A stretch of DNA of 64,000 nt. Source: Pycnopodia helianthoides (lineage: Eukaryota > Echinodermata > Asteroidea > Forcipulatida > Asteriidae). The notes beneath the pieces are model-generated. The model did no database searches. It was given only the letters and a program-made list of their open reading frames with translations, and had not been told where the DNA came from. This document shows positions 46,941 to 57,044 of this stretch, one piece after another. The stretch is taken from contig CM063250.1 of the NCBI GenBank assembly GCA_032158295.1, forward strand, positions 5,195,001-5,259,000, given 5' to 3'. A program made the translations under genes and the position numbers. Each line of letters starts with the position of its first letter. The stretch's first letter is position 1.

Positions 46941-49095
46941 GTAAAGTGACTCCTACCTACTCACTCATATGAGTCTGAGACCAGACATCTCGCCCCACTC
47001 ACTCATCTTGTGGTGAGTCTGAGACCAGACGTCTCACCCCTAATCACTCATCTTGTGGTGAGTCTGAGACCAGACATCTCACCCCTAATCACTCATCTTG
47101 TGGTGAGTCTGAGACCAGTCTCACCCCCAATCACTCATCTTCAGGTGGCCCATGATAAACTTTTAACCATCGGCGTGCGACCTCGCTTGACCTCATAACT
47201 ATGATTCCATAGAGTTGTACTCACTGATGAGGTCAATTGAGGTCGCAGCTATCAGTTACCCTTTAAAATAGCATTGATTCAGTTCAATAGGGTGAAGTCA
47301 ATGAAACTTCAAACTGAAAAATTCAGAAAAGCATCCGATCTTAATTGTGTTGATTTCTTGTCCTTGATTCAAATGAATGGTCAGCAGGAGTTGTCAGCAA
47401 CAGGCTTTGTCTGCTCCAAGCACTTCAAGAAGGAAGATTTTGCCTGGAGTGCCGACGGGAAAAGAAAAAGGTTGAAACGAGGAACAGTTCCTTCCAAGTT
47501 CCCCCGGAGTAACACAGGAAAAAAAGCGCCTGCTGGCTCTGGCAACATAAAGAAAGAGGCTTCAGGGACTAACAACGGATTGAGGTATTGATGTTTAGTT
47601 TAGGGTGATTAATGTGGGCAGGGCCCAGTTTTACGGCTCTGCTTAAATGAACTTTGGTTTCTTATGGCGCCCTGTAAAGCACACCATGAAACCACAAAAG
47701 CTTGAGTACGGTGCTCTTAACCGCTTGGTCACGACACTGAATTAATACCCTTGCCACCTGCTGCCAGCAGTTTAGTATGAATGTCGCGACCATCCCATGC
47801 AATGTATGAACAGTTGCTGGTCCCAATCCTCTGCACTAGGAATGTTCTCTGGCTCCCAGCTACAGTTTGGACCAGAAAAAGAACAAGTGTCCAGTTAACT
47901 CTTCTCAGAACCACCCAATTGTGTTCGTTGCATTTATGACACATTTGAACAAAAATAATAATAATTTGAATATGTGTTTTTGTTTACAGCAATGGTGCAA
48001 CTGCCACAGCACCTCTGAGCGATACAAGGGAGAGGGTACAGGTGCTTTCTCTGCAGGACAGGGTCGTGAAACTCCAAGCAAAAATTGAAAAAAAGGACAG
48101 AGATTTGTCGAGGAAGTTTACCGAGTGCGAGCTGCTCGCGCAACGGTTGTCTGTTGAACGATTCGGACTGAACCGATTCTGCCGGAACGACGCCCTCATC
48201 CAATTCTACACGGGGTTTCCCAGCTACACTCAGTTTATTTCGTTTTTCATCAGCGTCAAGCCGAGCGACGACAAAACCTCCGCCTACCACGCCATACTAC
48301 GCAGCAGCCCCGTGTCTGGTCCCATGAAGGATTTACAGCTGGTGGACGAGCTGTTCATGTTCATGTGTTGCCTCCATGCAGGCCTGCTGCTGGAGGACCT
48401 CGCAGACCGCTTCAATATAAACATCACCTGGTGCATCGTACGGTGGTAACCTGGTGCAACTACCTGTACCTTCTCCTGGCGGAGTTGCCAGTATGGCTGA
48501 GTCGCGAGGCAATGTCCGCCTCCACCCCCGTCTGTTTCAAAGAGCTCCACCCGAACACGAGAGTGATAGTCGACTTCACCGAGTTGAGAGCGGAGAATCC
48601 CGAGCGATTGAACCCACAAGTCGGCAGTGTAAGTAAGCCGTGGTGCGGTGTCACAACGCTCAGGGGTCTGTTGGGTCTCGCCCCGAGCGGTGCGGTCATC
48701 TTTCTGTCGGAGTTGTACATTGCGCCGGTGTCGGACGCCCAAGTGCTAACCGACAGCGGTATCTTGACGCTGCTGGACCACGGCGACAGCGTTATGGCCA
48801 ACGTGGGGACCTCGAAATCTCTCAGTTAATAGAAGCCGACAATGCCACCCAGACAGAGCCGCTGTTCTGTGAAAACTCTGGAAGCGATTTAGCGAGAGGA
48901 GACTCGGACGTAACCCGGGGGGACAATGAGCAGATGGATTCTGCTGTCCGTCAGTACCTTAAGAGTATCATCTGGGAAGTGAAGAGGAGCCGTTTATTTG
49001 GCGGCGTGATTCCTTGCTATTTATCCGGTCACATTCAGCAACTATGGACAGTGAATTGTTTGTTGTGTAATTTCAGAGAGCCTTTAACTATTTGA
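46791..49095 (+). CDS. THAP domain / DDE_Tnp_4 transposase-derived gene (ISL2EU, PIF-Harbinger type), frameshifted
   Basis: Seen: exons 46791-46940, 47385 (or 47388)-47584 and 47990-49095. Exons 1-2 encode a complete C2CH THAP finger: CSIPLC near residues 6-11, a conserved W, VCSKHF, then the closing TVPSKFP. Exon 3 gives a heptad-like coiled coil (LSLQDRVVKLQAKIEKKDRD), a helix-turn-helix block (QFYTGFPSYTQF, LLLEDLADRFNI) and a DDE_Tnp_4 region with VIVDFTEL (first Asp) and APVSDAQVL (second Asp). The reading frame breaks near 48436 and near 48806, each apparently by one missing base; downstream homology continues in the new frame to WTVNCLLCNFREPL and a stop. At the usual RIHVER catalytic position the frame reads RQYLKS, so Glu is replaced by Lys. 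Known: this domain order is the ISL2EU-type transposase. Inferred: catalytically dead or exapted; the breaks could also be assembly errors, especially the one in a GGGG run. Confidence 0.85.
46971..47144 (+). repeat. 44-45-bp minisatellite in THAP intron 1
   Basis: Four units beginning GAGTCTGAGACCAGAC at 46971, 47015, 47060 and 47105. Three units carry GTGGTGAGTCTGAG, a splice-donor-like string on the gene's sense strand. A 62-codon frame across it is an artefact. Confidence 0.93.
47385..47584 (+). CDS. THAP gene exon 2 (second half of the zinc finger)
   Basis: Reads QELSATGFVCSKHFKKEDF, a basic stretch GKRKRLKRG, TVPSKFP and a Lys/Gly/Ala-rich linker, ending AG before GTATTG. VCSKHF supplies the Cys and His of the C2CH finger. 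Acceptor choice is ambiguous by one codon (47385 or 47388), both in phase 0 with exon 1. Confidence 0.85.
47990..49095 (+). CDS. THAP gene exon 3: coiled coil, HTH and DDE_Tnp_4 transposase region with two frame breaks
   Basis: Acceptor TTTGTTTACAG. Frame 1 runs to a TAA at 48447-48449. Homology resumes in the +1 register (VTWCNYLYLLLAELPVWLSR, VIVDFTELRAENPE) to a stop at 48827-48829, then resumes again (DLEISQLIEADNATQ ... RSRLFGGVIP) to 49095. The direct repeat ACCTGGTGCA on both sides of the first break suggests slippage. GC content is clearly higher than in the surroundings, as expected for coding DNA. Confidence 0.8.
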
Positions 49096-49196
49096 GTTTG
49101 AGAGATTAAGCTTGAGAAAGGGGGGGGGTGCAGGAAGGGTGTGACTTTAGAGTAAGTCTGTTTATGAATTGCTGATGTAAAACCAAGTCAAAATTT

Positions 49197-49347
49197 GTAT
49201 AGAGCTGTTTAAGCCTAGACAGTAGCTAAGCACAACAAAATTATCATACTTGCCAGAATAAAGTTACCAGCCAAAAAATACCATTGCAGATGTACCGTCT
49301 GTGACTGGTATTCTGCTTATTTTTTGATTGAAATGAAATTGGGCCCT
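49197..49347. mobile_element. 'CATAGAGCTGCTTAAGCAC' MITE, partial
   Basis: ATAGAGCTGTTTAAGC, GCTAAGCACAACAAAAT, AATAAAGTTACCAGCC and GAAATTGGGCCC, about 100 bases after the THAP gene stop. Confidence 0.6.
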
Positions 49348-49445
49348 GGTTTTTTCTGACCCCCCCTCCCCCAAAGGTTGGTCAATGTAGATGCACCAGC
49401 TACCTGCTCACTGAATACAACTTTCTGTTTCCATGAATTAAACAC

Positions 49446-49451
49446 AATAAA
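49446..49451 (+). terminator. Possible THAP gene polyadenylation signal
   Basis: AATAAA about 350 bases after the last in-frame stop. Another AATAAA at 49257-49262 lies inside a short palindromic repeat. Neither is supported by more than the hexamer. Confidence 0.25.
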
Positions 49452-49459
49452 AGTAAACA

Positions 49460-50380
49460 TTCAAAGAGAGAGAGAGAAAAAAACCTTTTGTCATATAATG
49501 TCTGTTCTTTGCTTTTAATTCTTCCAATTTAAACATAATGGTAACAGTTTTTAGTTGATGCTGTCATGACTACATGCATTATTACTTCGTTAACTGCTTA
49601 AAATACAATGCATCTATTTCTATACTTGACACATTGCAGATATTTTTAGCTTATCTTTAAACCACTACGTTAACCATACCCCAGCCTTATAACCTGTATA
49701 CAATTTATACAAAAAAGAAAAAAGCAAAAAAAAAAAAAAAAGGCGTATTAAAGCAAAACTTTTGATATCAAATTTATAATTTCTGCAGAAAATACAAACA
49801 ATCCTGGTGAGACAAACTAAACTGCAAATCCAAAGAGATTATTTAAAGCAAGCTCAATTTTTAAACCGTACAAAATGATTGTAAAAAAAAAAAAAAAATC
49901 TTCAGCTATTACTGTTGAAAAATCCATACAGCCAAAAACACAGTAAAATACATGTACACACCGATTAAACATGAATTATTAACTTTTTAAATCTTCGTCG
50001 AATATTTACTTCGAATTAATGATATTTTGTTTGTTTGTACAATATGAAAATCTGTAAGATCGTTTATAGTTTTAAATTCTACTCACGACTACGCTCAATT
50101 TAACTGTCAATAATCCAAGGCTGGTTCTATAATTATGTGCGATATCAACTCAAGCAAGGAGCAATGTACCCCGAACTGGAAGAAAAGTAGAAGTAATTCT
50201 TGAATTGTACAAAGTAAAATTGAGGTCACAAAACACATCCGAGTGATTAGAATCCTATGTAGGGGGTTAGTACCATTTTTGGGGCACCCATTCGTTGCGT
50301 TTAGCCTAGACATACCTGATCCTTCATTCTTCTAGAAGGCAGAGTTTCGTTTTTTTAGGGCATCTCTTTGATATTAAATT
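49460..50380. other. Non-coding, AT-rich; nothing recognised
   Basis: A (GAGA)n run at 49469-49480, long A homopolymers at 49725-49741 and 49882-49898, otherwise unique-looking AT-rich DNA downstream of the THAP gene. Confidence 0.5.
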
Positions 50381-50469
50381 CCTCCTAGAACACTTCACAG
50401 GGTACCAAGAAAATGACAAGGGGCGTGGAGGCGATTGCTTCCAGTGCCTCCATAAATAATTTGGGAGGC

Positions 50470-50765
50470 TAATCATCCTTACTAGCAGAGGCTCTGAGAA
50501 GCTGAATTGCGAAGGACGCAGCTACAACTTCTTTTGGCAGCCAGCCACATCAACCTGTACGTGACCACGGAGCACAGCCAGAGATCGAAAGTGTTTAATT
50601 TTTCCGGAGGGAGGAAAACCAGAGGGCCCAGAGAAAAGCCCTTGTGGCATAGGAGAGACTGAACGCACAACTCTACTCAAATATGGCTTTAGCCGGGTAT
50701 CGAACTAGGGTCGCATCGGTGAACGGTGGGTGCTTTACGCACCAGCCATCCATGCCACCCAAAAA
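50470..50765 (-). mobile_element. tRNA-derived SINE (family C) with conserved-looking core
   Basis: Minus strand: GGGTGGCATGGATGGCTGGT (A-box region), AGTTCGATACCC (B box), then TTTCTCTGGGCCCTCTGG, TTTTCCTCCCTCC and GGTTGATGTGGCTGGCTGCC. The TCTCTGG..CCTCTGGTTTTCCTCC block recalls central domains shared by several widespread SINE groups (inference). Confidence 0.65.
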
Positions 50766-51360
50766 GTATCACCCATTAAGTATCGTACCTATTCTAGGTA
50801 CAGCACCAAGTTCTGGGTGTGGTACCCCTGTCTGGATAAAGCACTGTGTAAAGTGAAGTAGCCCTGTACATGTTTATGTAAAAACAAGCCACCTCTACAC
50901 CTGGGTACTGGGTACATGTACCCAGTAGCCCATTTCTGAATTGAGGAACCCAGTTCTGGCTTAGAGTAATTGGGGTAAAATATGCATTTCCTCATTTCTG
51001 GGTCCACCATACAAATCCCCCCTACGTGCACTCTCTCTATCTTTGCAGTTACCTTGGATTGGACATAACTCTCTTTGAACACATCAAATAAAACAATACA
51101 TCGTACATTATATAAATACACGTTAATAAACTTTACAGAATAATTGTGGGTTGAACAAAGAAAAATATACTTTACAGACTTAAACATTGGCCAACATAAA
51201 AAAAACAAAAGCCCCCAAAAGTTGAAACCAAAACTAACAATGGCAAAACAACAAAATTTGTTTTCTTTTAGTTTGTGCGGTAATTATCCCTTTGATATTA
51301 TACACATTTCAATGGTAACTGTAGTAGTTTAACAAGATCTTCAGGATGACACTATAAGCC

Positions 51361-51497
51361 AGGGGCCGAACTCGCAAAGAGCTAAGATTGATCTTAATTG
51401 CTAAGCAAAGTACGACGTCACAATACAAACCACGATGGCAATTACTCACAACTCATCTTAAGATGAATCTTAGTGCTTTGTGAAGTTGAGCCCAGGT
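51361..51497. mobile_element. Short palindromic MITE, 'TTTCACAAAGC' family, copy 3
   Basis: CGCAAAGAGCTAAGATTGAT ... ATGAATCTTAGTGCTTTGTG with TTGCTAAGCAAAGTACGACG inside. Inverted ends are clear. Confidence 0.7.
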
Positions 51498-51929
51498 TTC
51501 GTTCAAATACAGGAATGCAAAGGAAAATTAGGGTCCGGACCTGTAGTTTTCTCCCCACTGATTTTGCATCTGATTTACACTGTACCTAAACCAGTCATAT
51601 TACGACACACCACTATCCCCATCCCCCCTTCAATTTCAACGAGTAAAATTGCATAGCAAACTACTTCACACTGGCCTCAAAACGCTGAATATAAATACAC
51701 ATACATTTGACTTTTGAATAAAAAATAAACGCTCCATCTAGTGACACGTATCTCTGCTAATATATGCTGCAAACTGCTTTACATTACACAAATCCTTCAC
51801 GGATTTTGTTTTCTTTTTCTTCAAATGTTATCATTTTGAAAAAGAAGCAATCCATAACATGCTAGTACAGCTTACAGGTTCTTTGTCATCTAAACTACCT
51901 CCATTGGGGGTTATACACGTACCCTGATT

Positions 51930-52065
51930 GGAACCATCGTCTCCTATTGAGGATATCGATGGTCCCCCAGTCGGGAAAAACTGTGTACATTAATCTACCC
52001 CAAACGAGGTATAACTGCACTTCTTATCTCCCATTGAGGTTACCAATGGTCCCCAATCGAGATAC
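51930..52065. repeat. Isolated relative of the 53.1-kb hairpin repeat
   Basis: TATTGAGGATATCGATGGTC and ATTGAGGTTACCAATGGTCC with CCCCAATCGAG share wording with the array at 53085-53350. Confidence 0.6.
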
Positions 52066-52317
52066 ATTTGCATTGACAATGACGCCTGCACTTTTAATTA
52101 TTAATAATTTTCTTTTAGTGTACAAATAAACAACATGGTCACAGCTATATACAAGACAGTCTCGACGTTTCATCATATTTTTTGCCACTTAAAACCTGGA
52201 AGAATTCTTTTTTAACTGTAAAATATTTCAACTGTAATTAATTAGCACCTCAATCTAAGCATGTTTTTTTTCCCAAGCTCACAAAGCCCCACTGGTGTTC
52301 ATTCATAATCATAATCC

Positions 52318-52475
52318 TGTTTAGCAGAACCCTTAACAGATTGAATGGCGAAGCAAAAAAACCAAGCGGGGAACCAGTCAGAACTGTTAAATATCTTATG
52401 GCACAATTGGCTGGTGACCAGTTTCTACCAAGCGGGAATTCAGTGTACTAAATAAGTTTGTAAACCTGGCTCCTG
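52318..52475. mobile_element. Degenerate 'CATAGAGCTGCTTAAGCAC' MITE
   Basis: GAACCAGTCAGAACTG, GGCTGGTGACCAGTTTCTAC and a weak right end. Old copy. Confidence 0.45.
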
Positions 52476-53084
52476 AGCGAAGAACAATAAACCAATGAAT
52501 AAAAAAATAACGACAAATTACAGCAGGAAACCGTCAATTAAAGCAAGCCCCAAACTTGATTTTTAAAAACCCTAGAAAACATGGACACGTATTCTTGTGG
52601 TTGCCTCGACTGTTCATCACCTCCAAAAGGAGACTTCCGATTATAAAACGCTTTTAAAAACTTCCAAGTTATTGAATACTGACAAAAAATGAAGACACAC
52701 ATATTGGACACAACTTGAGTATTCTGCATTCAATCTGGGAAAAGAAGAAGGGCCTCTAGACAGACTAGGAATATTGAGAGCCAATCGGCATTGTAGAGCT
52801 GAGGGGTTCATCTTGAAGTGAGTTAATAATGATCAAAATCGATGACAAATTGAATCAACTTTCTCATGAGTGACAAAAATACATTATACATCTAGACTTC
52901 TCGCAGTCTTTCATGAGTGAATTTCTGAAAGGCTGGTTAATTTTCAACTTAAAGGCAAATGCAAAGCAAACTGGACATCGCAAGTTCTAGGCAAAGGACT
53001 AATTATGCCAAGTTTGGACATGACAAAGTCTATAGACGATATCCTTGGTTCTCAACCATTGAGTGACAGTGACAAAAAAAATAT

Positions 53085-53350
53085 CCCCAACCGGGGTAAA
53101 CAGATACCCTGATCGGAGGCCTCTTCTCCCCATAAGGATATCAGTGGTCCTCAATCGGGTAACCCTTGGTGACAATGACAAACAAACTATCCCGATTGGG
53201 GTAAACTATTACCCTGATCGGAGGCCTCTTCTCCCCATAAGGATATCAGTGGTCCCCAATCGGGTAACCGATGACCCAAAAATAGCCCGATTGGGGTAAA
53301 CTGATACCCTGATCTCCCCATGAGGGTATCAGTGGTCCTCAATCGGGCGA
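53085..53350. repeat. Tandem hairpin repeat, about three units of 80-113 bp
   Basis: Units carry GGGGTAAAC..ATACCCTGATCG, GGCCTCTTCTCCCCATAAGG, ATATCAGTGGTCCCCAATCG and GGGTAAC. CCCGATTGGGG and CCCCAATCGGG within one unit are perfect inverted partners. The third unit lacks GGAGGCCTCTT. Confidence 0.9.
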
Positions 53351-53359
53351 CTCTTGGGC

Positions 53360-55330
53360 GAGTATAAATTATGTTGAGGTATCTAGGTTCAGTTTCTATC
53401 AAACTTCAATTTCATTCATTCCACATGGCTGTTATTGCAATTTTGGTGGCCAATGGTAATTATCGCTGAGACCATTACACATGGACTCATTTCTCAACTT
53501 TTAAGTGATAAATATTTTCAATGTTCTCGTTACTACATTAGTATGTGCTTATAAACCCCCCACATCTATCCTAACAAATACACAACTGTATTCCTCTAAT
53601 ATAATATTCTCACACAAGCTGAAAAGGCACAGGAAAATCTTTGTTTGTCCTTCAAATTCTAGATGTACATCTCTACATCGGTAAAAATCACAAGTGCTGC
53701 ATGCTGTGACGCATCATTATATTCCCTTGTTTTCACTGTCAAAACAGCAGCACTGAATGTACGTGTACATGTACTTTGGTATAGTTAAAAATGCAATGAC
53801 AGACATTGTTCTAACTGAAAAATTTCCTACAAATCACCACATAATTACACTGACGATGGTCTCACTGCATTTTTTTGTCTTAATTTTTCTTTCTTTCTGC
53901 AGTCTTTCTTCATTAAAAGGGCTACATAAATTGTAAAAATTACCTTTACAAGATTTCTATCGTGCTACTTTACACCTCTCTTAGGTACATTAGAAAAAAT
54001 GCAAATGTGAAACGCCTATGTTTTGTTTTCTTTAAATCCTGCGTTTTTTACAGGCACCCTGCCGAATTCAACACAATCTGACCACAACCAACACGTGTGT
54101 GGGCCATTCTCAGTTGGGCGCGTGACAAAACTTTAAAAACCCTAAAAACCCTACTATTCAACCTTCAAATTTTGTTTTCTTGTTACGTGGCTACCTTGAA
54201 ACCTTCCCCGTTTTATAACTGTGCACCAGTATCAATGGCGCACACTGTGATTCACACACTTCATTTGTTTTAATCAAATCTGGACAGCAACATTTATGGA
54301 ATTATCCTTCCACTGAATAACTTGTCTTAATTCTTTACAGTAAAGATCCGTTTTCATTAAGACCTCTCATTTGTACATAATCCTGCCCAGAGTCTTTCGG
54401 CAAAAAAAAAATGACCGCAGCTACCACGACGTACATTTTGGCAGCTGAAGCACTGAGCCAATAAAAGCGGTTCTAACACCAAGCAATCTGCTTTAAATAC
54501 ACCCCCGATTAGGGTAGTTTTATCCCTTCCTCCAATTTAGGCACAGCAGTTCATGATGGCGTCATGCATAATTCTACCGCATCAAAAATAACATATATCT
54601 TTTTAAAGTAGTGTATTTTCCACAAAATGAAAGACCGAATACGTAGAGCACCAGAAATGAATAATCGATATAAAAGTTTAGTTCACTGAAACACCACTCA
54701 GCAACCTTAAGCGCAGGGTCAAGTTGAATCTGAAGTCATCCTATTCTGTATTTCTGTTTCACCGATACAAGATTATTTTTCTACATACAAACAAAATAAA
54801 TAAAATAAAATAAAAAATCCACAAAAAACACTGGAAGTTCATTACAAGAAGCAAATGGTATTGGAAAAATTGCTACATGTGATAGATTTAAATTATTAAT
54901 ATTTATAATTCCAACATTATCGATAACTTGTAGCCATTAAATTCTGCTCAAATCTTGGCAACAAGATGTACATGCCGCATCCAAGAGGCTTTTGTGAATT
55001 AAACAAAATTCCATAGTTAGACAAAGAATTATTTACTGTACAGTTAAGAGATTGGCTGGTGCGGATACACTGGAATCGCCTGTTAACAATGTGGAGGAAG
55101 GGGTCAGGGATGAAGGCAGGTAGATGCAAGGCCACTAAAATGAACACCACCAGATCGAACATTTAGTTATTACCAGGTAAGATTTGAAACCCCGTATGGT
55201 GTGGAAGGCTAGAGGGAACTAGTTTACAGATGACAACCATTTAAAAAATCACTTCTTCAAAGAAGCTGTAGCCCTGAAAATAACAGGGAACTATACTCTT
55301 GAAGTTTTGACTCTTAAAGTATCTTATTGT
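53360..55330. other. Non-coding stretch; nothing recognised
   Basis: AT-rich, with short frames only and an (AAATA)n patch near 54788-54812. Confidence 0.5.
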
Positions 55331-55332
55331 AT

Positions 55333-55735
55333 TTGTGGCGTGTCATGGTCGAGCGGAAAAGAACACTGGACTCAAGCTCTGGTGTTTCTCATCAGCAGAG
55401 TGTGGGTTCGAGTCCCGGTCCTGACACTTGTATCCTTAAGCAAGACACTTAACCATTATTGCTGCGTCCTTCGGATGGGACGTAAAGCCGTAGGTCCCGT
55501 GTGTTGTGTAATGCACGTGAAAGAACCCAGTTGCACTTATCGTAAAGAGAAGGGGTTTGCCCCGGTGTTCCTGGTTTGATTGGCAACATATACATGGTGC
55601 TATGTAAAGGAACAGGTCTCATACTTCAAAACGTAGCTCCACATACCTTGCAGGAAAACAATACTGAGCGCTTTGAGACGCAAATTGGTGTGATAAAGCG
55701 CTATATAAGAACTCAGTATTATTATTATTATTACC
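55333..55735 (+). mobile_element. tRNA-derived SINE (family A), full-length copy
   Basis: GTGGCGTGTCATGGTCGAGC start, GGGTTCGAGTCCCGG B box, AAGCAAGACACTTAACCATT centre, GCGCTATATAAGAACTCAG then (TTA)n tail. The tail probably came from a partner LINE (inference). The 90-residue frame across it is an artefact. Confidence 0.88.
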
Positions 55736-56910
55736 ATAGTGCCCTCTGCCAACAAGTCAAAACCAAAGCATCCAGTTTTTCCGTCCGGGCATTGTGTGCA
55801 CGCATCGTGTTTTGCAAAAATTTAGTTTAGAATTGACGTCAAGGGTGAGACAACCTTTGAACTGTGTGACCTTCAACGTCACTCCTTTACCGCAAACTTA
55901 TGCCAAACAAGTACATGCATACCGCTGGACAAAGAGGGCGGTTTATGTGAAAACAAAAGAGCACAAGGTCTATAGATGACCCACGACTGTCTGTAGAAAT
56001 AGGGCAGCCAGGAATCACAACCAGAACCCATTATAATGAAGAATATGTACGACAAATGCTAACCCAAACCTCAGGCTTGCCTTTTTTTTTTCAGAGGTAG
56101 ACAACGAACAGTTCTGTTATTGATTTTGTAGACCAGTCCTAGAGCAACAACCAAAACAGTTTATGGTTTCTTGTACAACAACCCCCCCCCCCCACCCTAC
56201 TTTTAAAATCAATTTGACAAAACCGAAGGTGGAAGGAAAAAAACCCAGTCTGGTCTCATCTGCTTATGCTGAACAACAGTATCCCTTCTCCTAGTGGTAT
56301 ACAGGAAACATGACTATAATGACTCAGTCTGGCGGCCAGCACTTTTAGTAGTGCCCACACACTCTGTGTGTTTGCCAACGCTTAACCAATCGACATGCTA
56401 GAAAAAAGATATTTCACAGGCAAATATTCATGCAAGACATAATTCCATAACATACTGATACAGGCCGAGTTTAAAAAAAATATGACAGCTTCAACGACAG
56501 ATCGAAAAAATATCTCGTACTTCAAAACTACTTAAGAAGAGCTTTATATATAACAAATGCACTGACGAAAAAACGTGGACAGTAGTAAATTGGACTAAAA
56601 AAGCAAACACACATTAATTTAGATTTGTTTTCCCCACTCCTACTTACTACGTCAGTGAAACAATTCTCTATTTATTTAAATCATACTTATATATCTTATA
56701 TATATATATGTATTAGTATTTGTTATTAAATTATGTAACCGATCGATCGACACCACTTGATGAGAAATATACTTAAAGGAGCACTCCGACTCGGAGTTAT
56801 TGTAATTCTCACGGCTTTCCGCTTTTTTATAATGTTTTGTTTTTTGAATACTCTATAAACACAGTAGGACCATCTTCCCCCCTCTCCACACACAAGTCCC
56901 TCGACCCAAA

Positions 56911-57040
56911 CTGAGATGGCTCAGGAGAGATAGATGAACTGGCGTCTTCAGTGAATTCCAGCGTGTTAATGCGGAGGTCGCAGGTTCACATCCCGCTGTG
57001 GTCGGTGTTATCTTTGTTCACCCCCGAATTGAGTGATTCA
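56911..57040 (+). mobile_element. tRNA-derived SINE (family B), copy 2
   Basis: GAGATGGCTCAGGAGAGATA, CAGCGTGTTAATGCGGAGGT, B box AGGTTCACATCC and CTTTGTTCACCCCCGAATT. Degenerate relative to 44555-44655. Confidence 0.6.
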
Positions 57041-57044
57041 AGTA

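Noticed and set aside
47010..47198. 62-codon frame MVSLRPDVSPLITHL...
   Set aside because: Read-through of the 45-bp intronic minisatellite of the THAP gene.
48284..48801. Antisense frames of 113-152 codons over the transposase exon
   Set aside because: Shadows of the GC-rich sense exon; the sense frames carry the family motifs.
55307..55579. 90-codon frame MTLKVSYCICGVSWSSG...
   Set aside because: Lies across the head and centre of a family-A SINE.
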